This document shows positions 1-8,883 of a DNA stretch of 64,000 nucleotides, one piece after another; the stretch's first letter is position 1; every line of letters begins with the position of its first letter. The notes beneath the pieces were generated by a model, which saw nothing but the letters and a program-made list of their open reading frames with translations, was not told the origin of the DNA and did no database searches. The position numbers and the translations under genes were made by a program. The DNA is from an uncultured Pelagibacteraceae bacterium (GTDB lineage Bacteria; Pseudomonadota; Alphaproteobacteria; Pelagibacterales; Pelagibacteraceae): NCBI GenBank assembly GCA_902523895.1, contig CABZAZ010000002.1:98313-162312 (forward strand), in the 5' to 3' direction.

Positions 1-1
1 C

Positions 2-283
2 TATCAAAAATCTGAAAGAGATTTTGCATTTATCGTAAACAAAGATGTGAATGCTCAAGATTTGATAAACTCTATTTCTAGTATTGATGAAAGCTTAGTG
101 AAAGACGTTAAAGTTTTTGATGTTTATCAAGGTGATAATATTCCTGAAAACCAAAAATCAATTGCAATAAGTGTAACAATACAGTCATTTGAAAAGACTC
201 TAAATGAGACTGATTTAGAGCAAATTAACAACTTGATAATCAAGACAGTTGAAAATAAAACTGGCGCCAAAATTAGATCTTAA
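2..283 (+). CDS. pheT: Phenylalanyl-tRNA synthetase beta subunit, 3' end (partial)
   Basis: This is the tail of the PheRS beta chain, which with PheS charges tRNA-Phe in the cytoplasm. The frame is open from the window edge, so the 5' part lies outside. The 93 visible residues open with SERDFAFIV, the stretch typical of the C-terminal anticodon-binding (FDX-ACB) fold, and end in KTGAKIRS. The GTG at 47 reads as an internal valine codon, not a start. lepA begins 7 bases after the stop, so the two genes are probably co-transcribed. The identification rests on this C-terminal domain alone. Confidence 0.85.
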   Translation, partial: YQKSERDFAFIVNKDVNAQDLINSISSIDESLVKDVKVFDVYQGDNIPENQKSIAISVTIQSFEKTLNETDLEQINNLIIKTVENKTGAKIRS

Positions 284-290
284 TATTTAG

Positions 291-2099
291 ATGAGCACTA
301 TTGATAATATTAGAAATTTTGCAATTATTGCACACATCGATCATGGTAAATCAACTATAGCTGACAGAATTATTCATAAGTGTGGTGGTCTAACTGAAAG
401 AGAAATGAAAGCACAAGTTTTAGACTCTATGGATATTGAGAGAGAAAGGGGTATCACAATTAAAGCTCAAACCGTAAAATTAAATTATAAAGCAAAAAAT
501 GGCAAAGACTATATTTTAAATATTATAGATACTCCTGGCCATGTGGATTTTAGTTATGAAGTAAGCAGATCTCTCTATGCTTGCGAGGGATCAATATTAA
601 TTGTTGATAGCACTCAGGGAGTGGAGGCTCAGACGTTAGCCAATGTTTATCAAGCTTTAGATATCAATCATGAGATTATTCCAGTATTAAATAAAATAGA
701 TTTACCTGCATCTGATTTAGACAAAACAAATAAACAAATCGAAGATGTTATCGGAATAGATACAGAAAATGCAGTTCCTTGTTCAGGTAAAACTGGTGAA
801 GGTATCGATGAGATCCTGGAGCAAATAATAGATCAATTACCGGGTCCAAAAGGAAAACCAAATGATGACTTAAAATGTTTACTAGTTGATAGTTGGTATG
901 ACACTTATTTAGGGGTAGTAATATTAGTTAGGGTAATCAATGGCAAAATAATAAAAAACATGAAGATTAAAATGCTGTCTACTGATCAAGATTATATCGT
1001 TGAGAAAGTTGGAGTTTTTACTCCTAAAGCGAGAGATATAAATGAATTAAATACTGGTGAGATTGGTTTTATAACTACTGGAATAAAAGTTTTATCTGAA
1101 ACAAAAGTTGGTGATACGATTTGCGATGCATCTAAACCAAAAGTTGACCCTTTACCAGGATTTAAACCTAGTAAACCAGTGGTATTTTGTGGTCTTTTTC
1201 CGGTCGATAGTTCCGAGTACCAAAAATTAAAGGATGGACTAGCTAAACTACAACTTAATGATGCAAGCTTCTCCTATGAAGCTGAGTCGTCATCAGCTTT
1301 AGGTTTGGGGTTTAGATGTGGTTTTTTGGGATTACTTCATCTTGAAATAATCACAGAAAGACTTGAGAGAGAATTTGATGTTAATTTACTGACTACAACT
1401 CCTGGTGTTGTATATAAAGTAAATTTAAATAACGGAGATGTTATAGATTTACAAAATCCTTCTAGTCTTCCAGATCCAACTTTCATAAAATTTATTGAAG
1501 AACCTTGGATCAAAGCAACCATAATAACCCCAGATGAATATTTAGGTTCAATAATAAAATTATGTCAGGATAAAAGAGGTATTCAAACAAATTTGACCTA
1601 TTCAGGTAACAGAGCTGTGCTTAGCTATGAGCTTCCATTAAATGAAGTAGTTTTTGACTTTAATGACAGAATTAAATCAATGACGAGTGGCTATGCTAGC
1701 TTTGATTATGAGATAATTGAGCATAGAGAAGGTGACCTAGTAAAGCTTGGAATACTAGTTAATGGAGAACCAGTTGATGCTTTAGCAATGATGATTCATA
1801 AAGATTTTGCTCAAAGAACAGGAAGAGAGGTATGTGAAAAATTAAAAGATTTAATACCAAGACATAACTTTATGATACCAGTTCAAGCTGCAATCGGTGG
1901 AAAAATTATTGCTAGAGAAACTATAAAAGGTTTCAAAAAAGATGTTCTTACAAAAATTCATGGTGGTGGGGCTACTGACAGAAAAAGAAAATTACTTGAA
2001 AAACAAAAAAAAGGCAAAGCTAGGTCAAAACAATTTGGAAGAGTTGAGATACCACAAGAAGCTTTTATTGGGGTTTTAAAAATTAATAAAGAAAAATAA
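291..2099 (+). CDS. lepA: Elongation factor 4 (LepA), ribosome-associated GTPase
   Basis: LepA/EF4 is a translational GTPase that acts on stalled or mis-translocated ribosomes. The 602 residues match the usual family length. G1 is AHIDHGKST (14-22), the switch I region has RGITIK (53-58), G3 is DTPGH (80-84) and G4 is NKID (134-137). The LepA-specific C-terminal domain ends in a basic segment ([19 protein letters not shown]) followed by [13 protein letters not shown], which separates it from EF-G and TypA. The ATG at 291 gives a complete N-terminus. The stop TAA abuts the ATG of the next gene with no spacer, so read-through transcription into the polysaccharide island is likely. Confidence 0.97.
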   Translation: MSTIDNIRNFAIIAHIDHGKSTIADRIIHKCGGLTEREMKAQVLDSMDIERERGITIKAQTVKLNYKAKNGKDYILNIIDTPGHVDFSYEVSRSLYACEGSILIVDSTQGVEAQTLANVYQALDINHEIIPVLNKIDLPASDLDKTNKQIEDVIGIDTENAVPCSGKTGEGIDEILEQIIDQLPGPKGKPNDDLKCLLVDSWYDTYLGVVILVRVINGKIIKNMKIKMLSTDQDYIVEKVGVFTPKARDINELNTGEIGFITTGIKVLSETKVGDTICDASKPKVDPLPGFKPSKPVVFCGLFPVDSSEYQKLKDGLAKLQLNDASFSYEAESSSALGLGFRCGFLGLLHLEIITERLEREFDVNLLTTTPGVVYKVNLNNGDVIDLQNPSSLPDPTFIKFIEEPWIKATIITPDEYLGSIIKLCQDKRGIQTNLTYSGNRAVLSYELPLNEVVFDFNDRIKSMTSGYASFDYEIIEHREGDLVKLGILVNGEPVDALAMMIHKDFAQRTGREVCEKLKDLIPRHNFMIPVQAAIGGKIIARETIKGFKKDVLTKIHGGGATDRKRKLLEKQKKGKARSKQFGRVEIPQEAFIGVLKINKEK

Positions 2100-2915
2100 A
2101 TGAAAATATTTGATTGTTTTTCATATTTAGATGAAGATCTTTTATTAGAACTAAGATTGAATATATTAAACAAATATATAGATCATTTTGTTATCGTTGA
2201 AGGAAATAAAACTTGGCAAAATAATCCAAAAAAATTAAAATTTGATATCAATAAATTTCAAAAATTTAAAGACAAAATTATTTATATACCTGTAGAAGAC
2301 ATGCCTGATGGAGATAATCCATATTTAAGAGAAAATTTTCAAAGAAATTGTATTTTAAGAGGGCTTACTAATGCAGAGAATAATGATTTGATAATTATAT
2401 CTGATCTAGATGAAATCCCAAATCCAAAAAATTTAAATAAATTTGGTACAAATATGAGATATGCTGTATTTAAACAATTACATTTCTATTATAAATTTAA
2501 CTTGCAAAGTCAAAAAAATACACATTGGTATGGAAGCAGAATATGTGTAAAAAAATATTTAAAATCTCCACAATGGTTAAGAGATTTGAAATTTAAAAAA
2601 AGACCATTTTGGAGGATTGATAAATTAAGGTTAAATAATATTCTTGAAAATGGCGGGTGGCATTTTTGCAACCTAAAAAATCCAAACGATTTGTTGTACA
2701 AGTACAAAAATTTGTGTGAGACTAATGATCCTTATAATTTCAAAGAAAAAATTGACGAAAAATATTTAAATATCAATGAAATTGAGAATAGAGTAAAACT
2801 CGGCTTAGATATAATCGGAAGAGATGAAATTTATAAGGTTAAGAAATTAAATGAGGAATTTCCAGAATATCTACTAAAAAATCTAACAAGATATAAAGAT
2901 TGGTTAGCCAATTGA
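2100..2915 (+). CDS. Glycosyltransferase family 17-like protein
   Basis: A probable glycosyltransferase resembling the GT17 family (beta-1,4-N-acetylglucosaminyltransferase type) and likely to act on a cell-surface glycan. The N-terminus MKIFDCFSYLDEDLLLELR, the ENF motif near residue 78, the metal-binding SDLDEIP (101-107) and GGWHF (185-189) all fit that family. It is a soluble 271-residue protein with no signal peptide or membrane segment. The ATG directly abuts the lepA stop. It opens a polysaccharide cluster that continues on both strands to about 9.7 kb. Donor and acceptor sugars cannot be told from the sequence. Confidence 0.8.
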   Translation: MKIFDCFSYLDEDLLLELRLNILNKYIDHFVIVEGNKTWQNNPKKLKFDINKFQKFKDKIIYIPVEDMPDGDNPYLRENFQRNCILRGLTNAENNDLIIISDLDEIPNPKNLNKFGTNMRYAVFKQLHFYYKFNLQSQKNTHWYGSRICVKKYLKSPQWLRDLKFKKRPFWRIDKLRLNNILENGGWHFCNLKNPNDLLYKYKNLCETNDPYNFKEKIDEKYLNINEIENRVKLGLDIIGRDEIYKVKKLNEEFPEYLLKNLTRYKDWLAN

Positions 2916-2927
2916 TTTAATAAATTT

Positions 2928-3734
2928 ATGACAAATTTGAAGATTTTTTGTGTAACCGATAAAGAATTAGATTTTTTAGCTGAGACCAAATATGGTATTG
3001 GCTGGGTAGGTAAAGAAATACCACCAAAACAGTACATTTCTTGTAACGAAGATAAAAATATTTTTTCAAAAGAAAAACATTACTCGGAATTAACATTTCA
3101 TTATTGGTATTGGAAAAATAAACTTGATTTAAATGATAAAAATTGGCTTGGGTTTTGTCAAAAGAGAAGATATTGGATTAAAAAAGATTCTGTTGGTAAA
3201 TCAATTAATGAGACAAATATCAGCCAGCATATTTTAACAAAAGCACCAGAAGAATGGAATGAATATGATGCAATAATTTGTGAACCTATATACGTTAACA
3301 AAGTTAAAAAGATGAAAATGTTAAAAAGGGGCTTTAAATCTCTTTTACAACAGCCAGAAATTTTTTTTAATGAAAATAAACAATCACTATTATTTCATTT
3401 TGACATGCATCATGGATTTGGGAACTTAAAAAAAGCTATTCAGCTTGTAAATCCTGAGGATAGAGAAGAATTTTTTAATTATGTAAATTATTCAACTTCA
3501 TACAATCCTCATATTATGTTTATCGCAAAACCAAGTGTAGCTAACAAATGGTTTGAAGCAGTATTTTCTTGGCTTTTTAAGTGTGAAAAGCTTTTTGGTT
3601 TTGAGAACTTAAAAGGATATGACACTCAGAGATTGTATGCATATTTAGCTGAGAGGTACTTATCATTTTGGTTTAACAAATATACTAAAACCAAAACATG
3701 GCCCTGGACATTGATAGATCATAACAAAATTTAA
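2928..3734 (+). CDS. DUF4422-like polysaccharide biosynthesis protein
   Basis: Probably a glycosyltransferase-related protein of the DUF4422 type found in capsule and O-antigen loci. The hallmark pair of segments is present: ELTFHYWYWKN (54-64), matching the family's ELTglYWaWKN, and WLGFCQKRRYW (73-83), matching GLcHYRRYF. No membrane segments or signal peptide are visible. It starts 12 bases after the GT17-like gene and is likely co-transcribed with it. Its 3' end faces the DegT aminotransferase, with one base between the two stop codons. The biochemical role of DUF4422 proteins is poorly known, so the call is by family resemblance only. Confidence 0.65.
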   Translation: MTNLKIFCVTDKELDFLAETKYGIGWVGKEIPPKQYISCNEDKNIFSKEKHYSELTFHYWYWKNKLDLNDKNWLGFCQKRRYWIKKDSVGKSINETNISQHILTKAPEEWNEYDAIICEPIYVNKVKKMKMLKRGFKSLLQQPEIFFNENKQSLLFHFDMHHGFGNLKKAIQLVNPEDREEFFNYVNYSTSYNPHIMFIAKPSVANKWFEAVFSWLFKCEKLFGFENLKGYDTQRLYAYLAERYLSFWFNKYTKTKTWPWTLIDHNKI

Positions 3735-3735
3735 A

Positions 3736-4851
3736 TTAAACTTTATTAAGTAATTTTATAATTTTTTTAATTTTTGAGTTTTCAATAGTTGGATAAGTAG
3801 GCAATGAAAAAATTTTTTTTGAATATTTTTCGGTAACTCTAAGATCTTTATAGGAACTATTTTTATAAGCTAACATTTTATGTAATGGATATGGATATTG
3901 AACACCTAAAAAAATATCAAATTTTTTTAATTTCTTAAAAATAACGTCTCTATTTATGTTTTTATGTGCAACAACATAAAGATGATAAACATGAAATTTA
4001 CCTTTTTTTTTGATAGGTTTTATCAGATTGGGATTTTTCAAACCTTTGTCATACATTTCTGCAATTTCCCGTCTTCTTTTAATGTAATTATCTAAACTTT
4101 TAATTTTAACATTCAAAATTGCTCCCTGGACTTCGCTCAATCTTGAATTTGTTCCATTATCAACAGCAAAATATTTATTATTCCACCATTTGCTAGGATC
4201 AAGTTGTTCCATTCCATAAAATCTAAGTCGTCTTAATTTTTTAAAAATTTTTTTATCATTAGTTGTAATAAATCCACCATCTCCATATGCGCCCAATATT
4301 TTTGTTGGATAAAATGAAAAGCAACCTGTTACTCCAAAATTACCAACTTTTTTTTTATTAAATAATGCACCCTGAGCTTGTGCACAATCTTCTATAACCT
4401 TCAAATTATATTTTTTTGCAATTTTTGTAATTTTATCCATACAACATGATTGACCATAAAGATGAACAGGTATTATGGCTTTTGTTTTTTTTGTAATTAT
4501 TTTTGCAATTTTTTCAGGATCCATTAGATAGTCCTCTTTAATATCAACAAACTTTACTGTAGCTCCTGTATTTACAATTGCTGATACTGTCGGAATAGCT
4601 GTGTTTGCTACAGTTATTACCTCATCATTTTTTCCTATATTTAAAGCTTTTAAAGAAAGATAAATTGCATCTGTTCCACTAGCGACTGACAATCCATATC
4701 TTGATTTATTTTTTTTTAAAAACTCTTTTTCAAATTTTAAAACTTCATTACCAAAGAATAATTTTCCACTTCTTAAGGATTTATCAATTGAAAAAATTAT
4801 TTTTTTTTTTAATAAATTATATTCTTTTTTATAATCCCAACTTTTTATCAT
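3736..4851 (-). CDS. DegT/DnrJ/EryC1/StrS family sugar aminotransferase
   Basis: A PLP-dependent aminotransferase that most likely converts a nucleotide-linked keto-sugar to an amino sugar. The 371 residues match the family length. The cofactor region shows SGTDAIYLSL (58-67), EDCAQAQGA (154-162) and the lysine that would hold PLP, K184 in SFYPTKILGAYGDGG. The start overlaps the upstream SDR gene by 4 bases (ATGA), a sign of translational coupling. A FdtA-like 3,4-ketoisomerase in the same operon suggests the substrate is a 3-keto-6-deoxy sugar nucleotide, giving a 3-amino-3,6-dideoxyhexose such as Fuc3N or Qui3N. That product is inferred from context. Confidence 0.9.
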   Translation of the reverse strand: MIKSWDYKKEYNLLKKKIIFSIDKSLRSGKLFFGNEVLKFEKEFLKKNKSRYGLSVASGTDAIYLSLKALNIGKNDEVITVANTAIPTVSAIVNTGATVKFVDIKEDYLMDPEKIAKIITKKTKAIIPVHLYGQSCCMDKITKIAKKYNLKVIEDCAQAQGALFNKKKVGNFGVTGCFSFYPTKILGAYGDGGFITTNDKKIFKKLRRLRFYGMEQLDPSKWWNNKYFAVDNGTNSRLSEVQGAILNVKIKSLDNYIKRRREIAEMYDKGLKNPNLIKPIKKKGKFHVYHLYVVAHKNINRDVIFKKLKKFDIFLGVQYPYPLHKMLAYKNSSYKDLRVTEKYSKKIFSLPTYPTIENSKIKKIIKLLNKV

Positions 4852-5567
4852 TTTAATAATTTATTCATTTTTTTTAGACACATTGATGGATTTAGTGGAA
4901 ATTTTCCTTTGAAGGTTTTTTTTGCGTAAATCTTCTTTACGTCTTTTTTATTTTTTTTTGCAAAATCAAAAATTGTTTTAACTGGTCCTCCCAAATTAAT
5001 TACACCTTTTTTATTTAAAAGTTTTTTAAATATTGGAACTACTTCATCATGAAAAATAAAATTTGTTTTCACATCAGCAAATGCTTTCTTATGGACAAAA
5101 GGTTTCTCAGTCATACAAATTCTCAATATTAACGAGTTTTTATACATATGAACTGATGTCTCTCCACCAAGTTTTGACCAGCCATAATTATTAAATGGTA
5201 ATAATGCATCTTTTTCAGTGTAATTACCTTTTTTACAAGGATAAACGTAAAGGGTTGAAAAATAGATTAATTTAACATTAAATTTTGCACACGCCATAGT
5301 TATATTTGCCGTACCAGAAATATTTAAATTTATACTTTTAATTGGATTTTGATCATGGATTTTCATTGGCCTAGAAAGGCCTGCCATATGAACTAAAATT
5401 TTTGGTTTAACTTTTTTTAAATACTTTTCGATTGATTTAAGACTTGTAATATCTAGTTCTCTTTTATTTGGAAATAAAGTTTTATAGTCGAAATTACTTT
5501 CTTGTAACACCCTACCAAACCTACCGCTACCACCAGTAAATACAATTTTATGTTTAGATTTTAACAT
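4848..5567 (-). CDS. NAD(P)-dependent sugar-nucleotide epimerase/reductase (extended SDR, RmlD-like)
   Basis: A short-chain dehydrogenase of the extended type, closest in look to sugar-nucleotide reductases. The Rossmann motif TGGSGRFG lies at 11-18, the serine region is YFST (102-105) and the catalytic YxxxK is Y128-GWS-K132. At 239 residues it is shorter than typical epimerases (300 or more), with a reduced C-terminal substrate domain. It overlaps the methyltransferase upstream by 14 bases and the aminotransferase downstream by 4 bases, inside a five-gene coupled operon. The substrate is presumably a deoxysugar nucleotide but is not determined. Confidence 0.8.
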   Translation of the reverse strand: MLKSKHKIVFTGGSGRFGRVLQESNFDYKTLFPNKRELDITSLKSIEKYLKKVKPKILVHMAGLSRPMKIHDQNPIKSINLNISGTANITMACAKFNVKLIYFSTLYVYPCKKGNYTEKDALLPFNNYGWSKLGGETSVHMYKNSLILRICMTEKPFVHKKAFADVKTNFIFHDEVVPIFKKLLNKKGVINLGGPVKTIFDFAKKNKKDVKKIYAKKTFKGKFPLNPSMCLKKMNKLLK

Positions 5568-6753
5568 GAGAAATCCACTCTCGTTTTTTTTCAGTGAAAA
5601 CTGACTCTTTTTTTAAAATTTCATCCTTATGATTCCAAGCAAATAAATATACAATTTCGGCATCATCTTTTCTAAAATTTTCAACACTGACAATTGGAAT
5701 GTGCATCCCAGGAGAAAATTTACCAATTTTTTCTTTCGTTGTATCACAAATGTAATCAATAATGTTGGGACCTATATTACAATAATTCAATATAGTTGTA
5801 CTTTTTGAAGTCGCTCCATATCCAACAATTTTTTTTCCCTCAGAAATGTTTTTTTTCAACAATTGAACCAGTTTAAGTTTTGAACTTTCACAATTTTTTT
5901 TAAAATTTATGCAGGACTCTATGTTATCTAAATTATTTTTTTTTTCTTCATCTAATATTTTATTAACATTTTTACTTATCTTAAATCTATTTTTCCTGCC
6001 AATAACATACCTCATGGATCCTCCATGAGTTTCTTGTTTTATCAAATCTATTAATTCCATATCAAATAAATCAAAAATTTTTTGAACAGAAGTTCCAGAA
6101 AAAATAAAAATATGTTCATCATAAATTTGATCATAAGAAGTTTTTTCAAACATTGATCCTAAATATGGTTCTTCAAATATAAAAACGCCATCTTTTGCTA
6201 ATAACTTATCTAGAGTTTTAATTAAATCATTTAATTCTGGTATATGACATATTACGTTCGCGGCGAAAACGGCCGAAGTATTACCAATAAAATTTTTAAT
6301 TAGCTCTAAGCTTTCAATATTAAAAAAATTATTAATTGTTTTTATACCTTTTTTATTTGCTAAATCTGCAACATTCTTTGAGGGTTCAAATCCCACGTAA
6401 TTTAAATTACTATCTTTAAAATTACTTAAAAATGTCCCATCATTCGATCCTATTTCAATAATATTTGAGTTGTTTTTCAAATACTTTTTTTTAATAAATT
6501 CTGAGTATTTCTTAAAATGTATTTTCATAAATTCAGAACTACCAGTAAAAAATGGATAATTTTGATTAAACATTTGGTCAGGTGTCGGATGATCATTAAG
6601 TTGGAACAAAGAACATTTTTCTGAAAATCCAACTTCAAGATTAAAGAAGAATTCTTTATTAAAATTTTCTTTTTTTAAAAATCCATTAGCGATAGGCATT
6701 TTTCCAAATGACATAAAGGGAATAAGTTGTGAATTAGTTATTTTACAATGCAT
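5554..6753 (-). CDS. SAM-dependent sugar C-methyltransferase (NovU/TylCIII type)
   Basis: The domain plan is that of deoxysugar C-methyltransferases: a short N-terminal putative zinc domain, a central SAM-binding domain with EIGSNDGTFL (100-109), and a C-terminal domain with KKIVGYGATSKSTTI. Length (399) is as expected. The N-terminal domain normally has two CxxC-like pairs; here only C3 and C47 can be aligned, so zinc binding may be lost or changed. The gene overlaps both neighbours (1 base upstream, 14 downstream) in an operon of sugar-nucleotide enzymes, which fits a branched or methylated deoxysugar. The methylated position is unknown. Confidence 0.85.
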   Translation of the reverse strand: MHCKITNSQLIPFMSFGKMPIANGFLKKENFNKEFFFNLEVGFSEKCSLFQLNDHPTPDQMFNQNYPFFTGSSEFMKIHFKKYSEFIKKKYLKNNSNIIEIGSNDGTFLSNFKDSNLNYVGFEPSKNVADLANKKGIKTINNFFNIESLELIKNFIGNTSAVFAANVICHIPELNDLIKTLDKLLAKDGVFIFEEPYLGSMFEKTSYDQIYDEHIFIFSGTSVQKIFDLFDMELIDLIKQETHGGSMRYVIGRKNRFKISKNVNKILDEEKKNNLDNIESCINFKKNCESSKLKLVQLLKKNISEGKKIVGYGATSKSTTILNYCNIGPNIIDYICDTTKEKIGKFSPGMHIPIVSVENFRKDDAEIVYLFAWNHKDEILKKESVFTEKKREWISHVKI

Positions 6754-7679
6754 TATTTTAAATTTCTCAATAAATTTAGTGTATTGGCAATATCTCGATT
6801 AAGATTAGAATTCAAATACAATCCTTTAACAGATAATTTTTTTTTACTCACATGATATGATAAACGGTTCATTATTGGAGAGTGTACATAAGAAATTTTG
6901 ATATTTTTTCTATGTTTTCTTATTTTTTTAATAATCTCATTAACTGTAAAATTGTTCGAGACAACATTATAAACATCATTTTCATAAAAATTTTCTTCAA
7001 TGGCGAATTTAAAAAGTTTAAAAGCATCTCCAAGAGACAAGTAAGGTCTGAATTGATGCAGTGCTGTTTTATATACTTTTATGTTTTCTCCTAAAGCCGC
7101 GCTTAGGCAAAAATTATTAACAGCTGTATGAAATCTTATACCTTTGGATACTCCAGCGATAGTACCTAACCTAAATGTATTATACTTTAATTTTTTTCCT
7201 AAATTTTTTAAGATTTTTTCCTCTAGGAGTTTAATTTTTGCATATGGGCTTTGTGGTCTTAAATATTTTTTCTCACATTTTTCGTCTACTAAACCGACCT
7301 TTTTAGTATAAACACTAGTGGTTGAAACATGAATTAATTTTGCTTGATTTTTTTTACAAAAATCAACTACAGTTTTAAAAGAATTCAAATTATTTGAATA
7401 CATTTCTTTTTTTAAATTAAAACTTTTTGCTGCATTAGTCATTGACGCTAAATGAATAACTATATTGATATTCTTAAAACCTTTGAGAGATTCTGGATCA
7501 GTTAAATCTCTTTTAAAAAACTCAATTTTGTTTTTTCTTTTATAATTAAATAAGGTATCTAACCTGTTAGATTCTAAATTGTCTATAAGGAATGCCTTTT
7601 TTACTTTTTTAATCTTATGTAAATTTTCTACTAAATAGGATCCAATATGGCCACAAGCTCCTGTAATCAAAATATTCAT
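6753..7679 (-). CDS. NAD-dependent sugar-nucleotide epimerase/dehydratase (extended SDR)
   Basis: An extended SDR of the UDP-glucose 4-epimerase/dehydratase superfamily. The nucleotide-binding motif is TGACGHIGSYL (6-16), the catalytic serine region is STTS (119-122) and the active-site pair is Y146-AKI-K150. The 308-residue length is normal. It overlaps the FdtA-like gene upstream by 4 bases and the methyltransferase downstream by 1 base. It probably makes or modifies the nucleotide sugar handled by the other operon products. The sequence does not separate epimerase from 4-ketoreductase or dehydratase activity. Confidence 0.85.
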   Translation of the reverse strand: MNILITGACGHIGSYLVENLHKIKKVKKAFLIDNLESNRLDTLFNYKRKNKIEFFKRDLTDPESLKGFKNINIVIHLASMTNAAKSFNLKKEMYSNNLNSFKTVVDFCKKNQAKLIHVSTTSVYTKKVGLVDEKCEKKYLRPQSPYAKIKLLEEKILKNLGKKLKYNTFRLGTIAGVSKGIRFHTAVNNFCLSAALGENIKVYKTALHQFRPYLSLGDAFKLFKFAIEENFYENDVYNVVSNNFTVNEIIKKIRKHRKNIKISYVHSPIMNRLSYHVSKKKLSVKGLYLNSNLNRDIANTLNLLRNLK

Positions 7680-8080
7680 TTAATTTTTAATATTTCTTTA
7701 AATTCAGTATATTTTTCAATATAATCTTTAAATTCATATTTTCTGTCACATATAACTAAAACTATAGAGTTTTTTGTTAAAAATTTTAATCTACACCAAA
7801 CCAAATTAGAGACCAAAATACCAATATTTTTTTTTGGATTTAGATTGATCTTTCTATTTTGCTCTTTTGATTTTAGAATCAAAGAAATATTTCCTGAAAT
7901 CGGTATAAAAAGTTGTTTACACTTTTTATGTGCATGATCACCTCTGTACTCATTTTTTTTTCCAAAAATATAAAAAATTCTCTTTACAGTAATTGGGAAC
8001 TTTTTATCAAAGCTTATTGGAATTAATTTACCACTTTTTTTTTTATACGATCTAAGTTTAATTATTTTTATTTTACTCAT
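7676..8080 (-). CDS. FdtA/QdtA-like dTDP-sugar 3,4-ketoisomerase (cupin)
   Basis: A small cupin of the FdtA/QdtA/WxcM-like family, which moves the keto group of dTDP-4-keto-6-deoxyglucose from C4 to C3 before a DegT-type aminotransferase adds an amino group. The family signature RGDHAHKKCKQ is at 46-56, with the two histidines expected at the active site (H49, H51). The length (134) is typical. The start overlaps nothing upstream (next gene ends at 8081) and the stop overlaps the SDR by 4 bases. Presence beside a DegT aminotransferase (3736-4851) supports a 3-amino-sugar pathway. The exact stereochemistry is not readable from sequence. Confidence 0.85.
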   Translation of the reverse strand: MSKIKIIKLRSYKKKSGKLIPISFDKKFPITVKRIFYIFGKKNEYRGDHAHKKCKQLFIPISGNISLILKSKEQNRKINLNPKKNIGILVSNLVWCRLKFLTKNSIVLVICDRKYEFKDYIEKYTEFKEILKIK

Positions 8081-8824
8081 TTAATATTTTTTATGATTAA
8101 AAAAATAATTTTTCAATTTTCGATAGAAAAATAGTTTAGTCTTTTTAAAAAAGTTTTGTTTGTATTTTTTCCCATTAGTACCGATATATCCTTCTATGTC
8201 AGCATAAATTGGGGTGTTTGATAAAGTCAAACCTTCGGAGATGCCTTTTAATACTGCGTTTGCGACACAATTTTCAAAAATTTTATTTATTTTGTCATTT
8301 GTTTTTTTGGTTTCAGGAATTAAATAATCTAAGAAAAATTTTTTTGATCCTCCATATATATTGCAATCTGCGAATTTGAGGTTGTTGGTAATATTTACAT
8401 AAATATCAGCATTGCTACTAAATATGTGTTTGATAATATTGTCAAAATTCTTAACACGATGCCTACCTGTTACGTCTATGAAATAATCTGTTTTTTTTAC
8501 AAGTGTTGATCTTTCAAAAACCTCTTTTAAACAAAGATATTGACCATATCCTTTTCCAAGCTCCTTGTTAAAAGTGTTATTAGAGTTCGACGAAATTATT
8601 TCTATTTCTTTATTAGCAATATTTTTAGAAGCATTTTTGAAATAGGATAAATCATAATTGGAATTTTCAATTAAAATTAATTTTTTTATAAAACTATTTT
8701 TCACCCAAAAATCAAAAGATCTTTTGTAATCCTCTAGCCTATGATCAATATTAGATCTTACTAAGTTTGGCATATCACCAGGATCAATTGTACACGTGAG
8801 AATTAAAGAAAAATCTTTTGACAT
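8081..8824 (-). CDS. Unrecognised protein of the polysaccharide operon, possible glycosyltransferase
   Basis: I do not recognise a family with confidence. The 247-residue protein has an alternating hydrophobic N-terminus (FSLILTCTIDPGD), a later KLILIEN strand and a YFIDVTGRHRV segment (near 113-123) that could correspond to a nucleotide-sugar binding core. It ends in a basic, aromatic tail (KKTKLFFYRKLKNYFFNHKKY) that could sit on the membrane surface. It is the first gene of the six-gene minus-strand sugar operon and abuts the FdtA-like gene. A glycosyltransferase role is inferred from position and general fold pattern only. Confidence 0.5.
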   Translation of the reverse strand: MSKDFSLILTCTIDPGDMPNLVRSNIDHRLEDYKRSFDFWVKNSFIKKLILIENSNYDLSYFKNASKNIANKEIEIISSNSNNTFNKELGKGYGQYLCLKEVFERSTLVKKTDYFIDVTGRHRVKNFDNIIKHIFSSNADIYVNITNNLKFADCNIYGGSKKFFLDYLIPETKKTNDKINKIFENCVANAVLKGISEGLTLSNTPIYADIEGYIGTNGKKYKQNFFKKTKLFFYRKLKNYFFNHKKY

Positions 8825-8883
8825 AATAAAATTTTAATATCAATTTTTTAATTTAATTATATATTAACCTTTAGATTTATCAT
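8825..8883. promoter_or_regulatory. Divergent promoter region of the polysaccharide genes
   Basis: A 59-bp, almost pure A/T spacer separates the start of the six-gene minus-strand sugar operon from the plus-strand methyltransferase gene. It must carry, or lie next to, the promoters for both directions. No clear -35/-10 pair or operator repeat could be singled out because the whole spacer is A/T. Confidence 0.4.
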
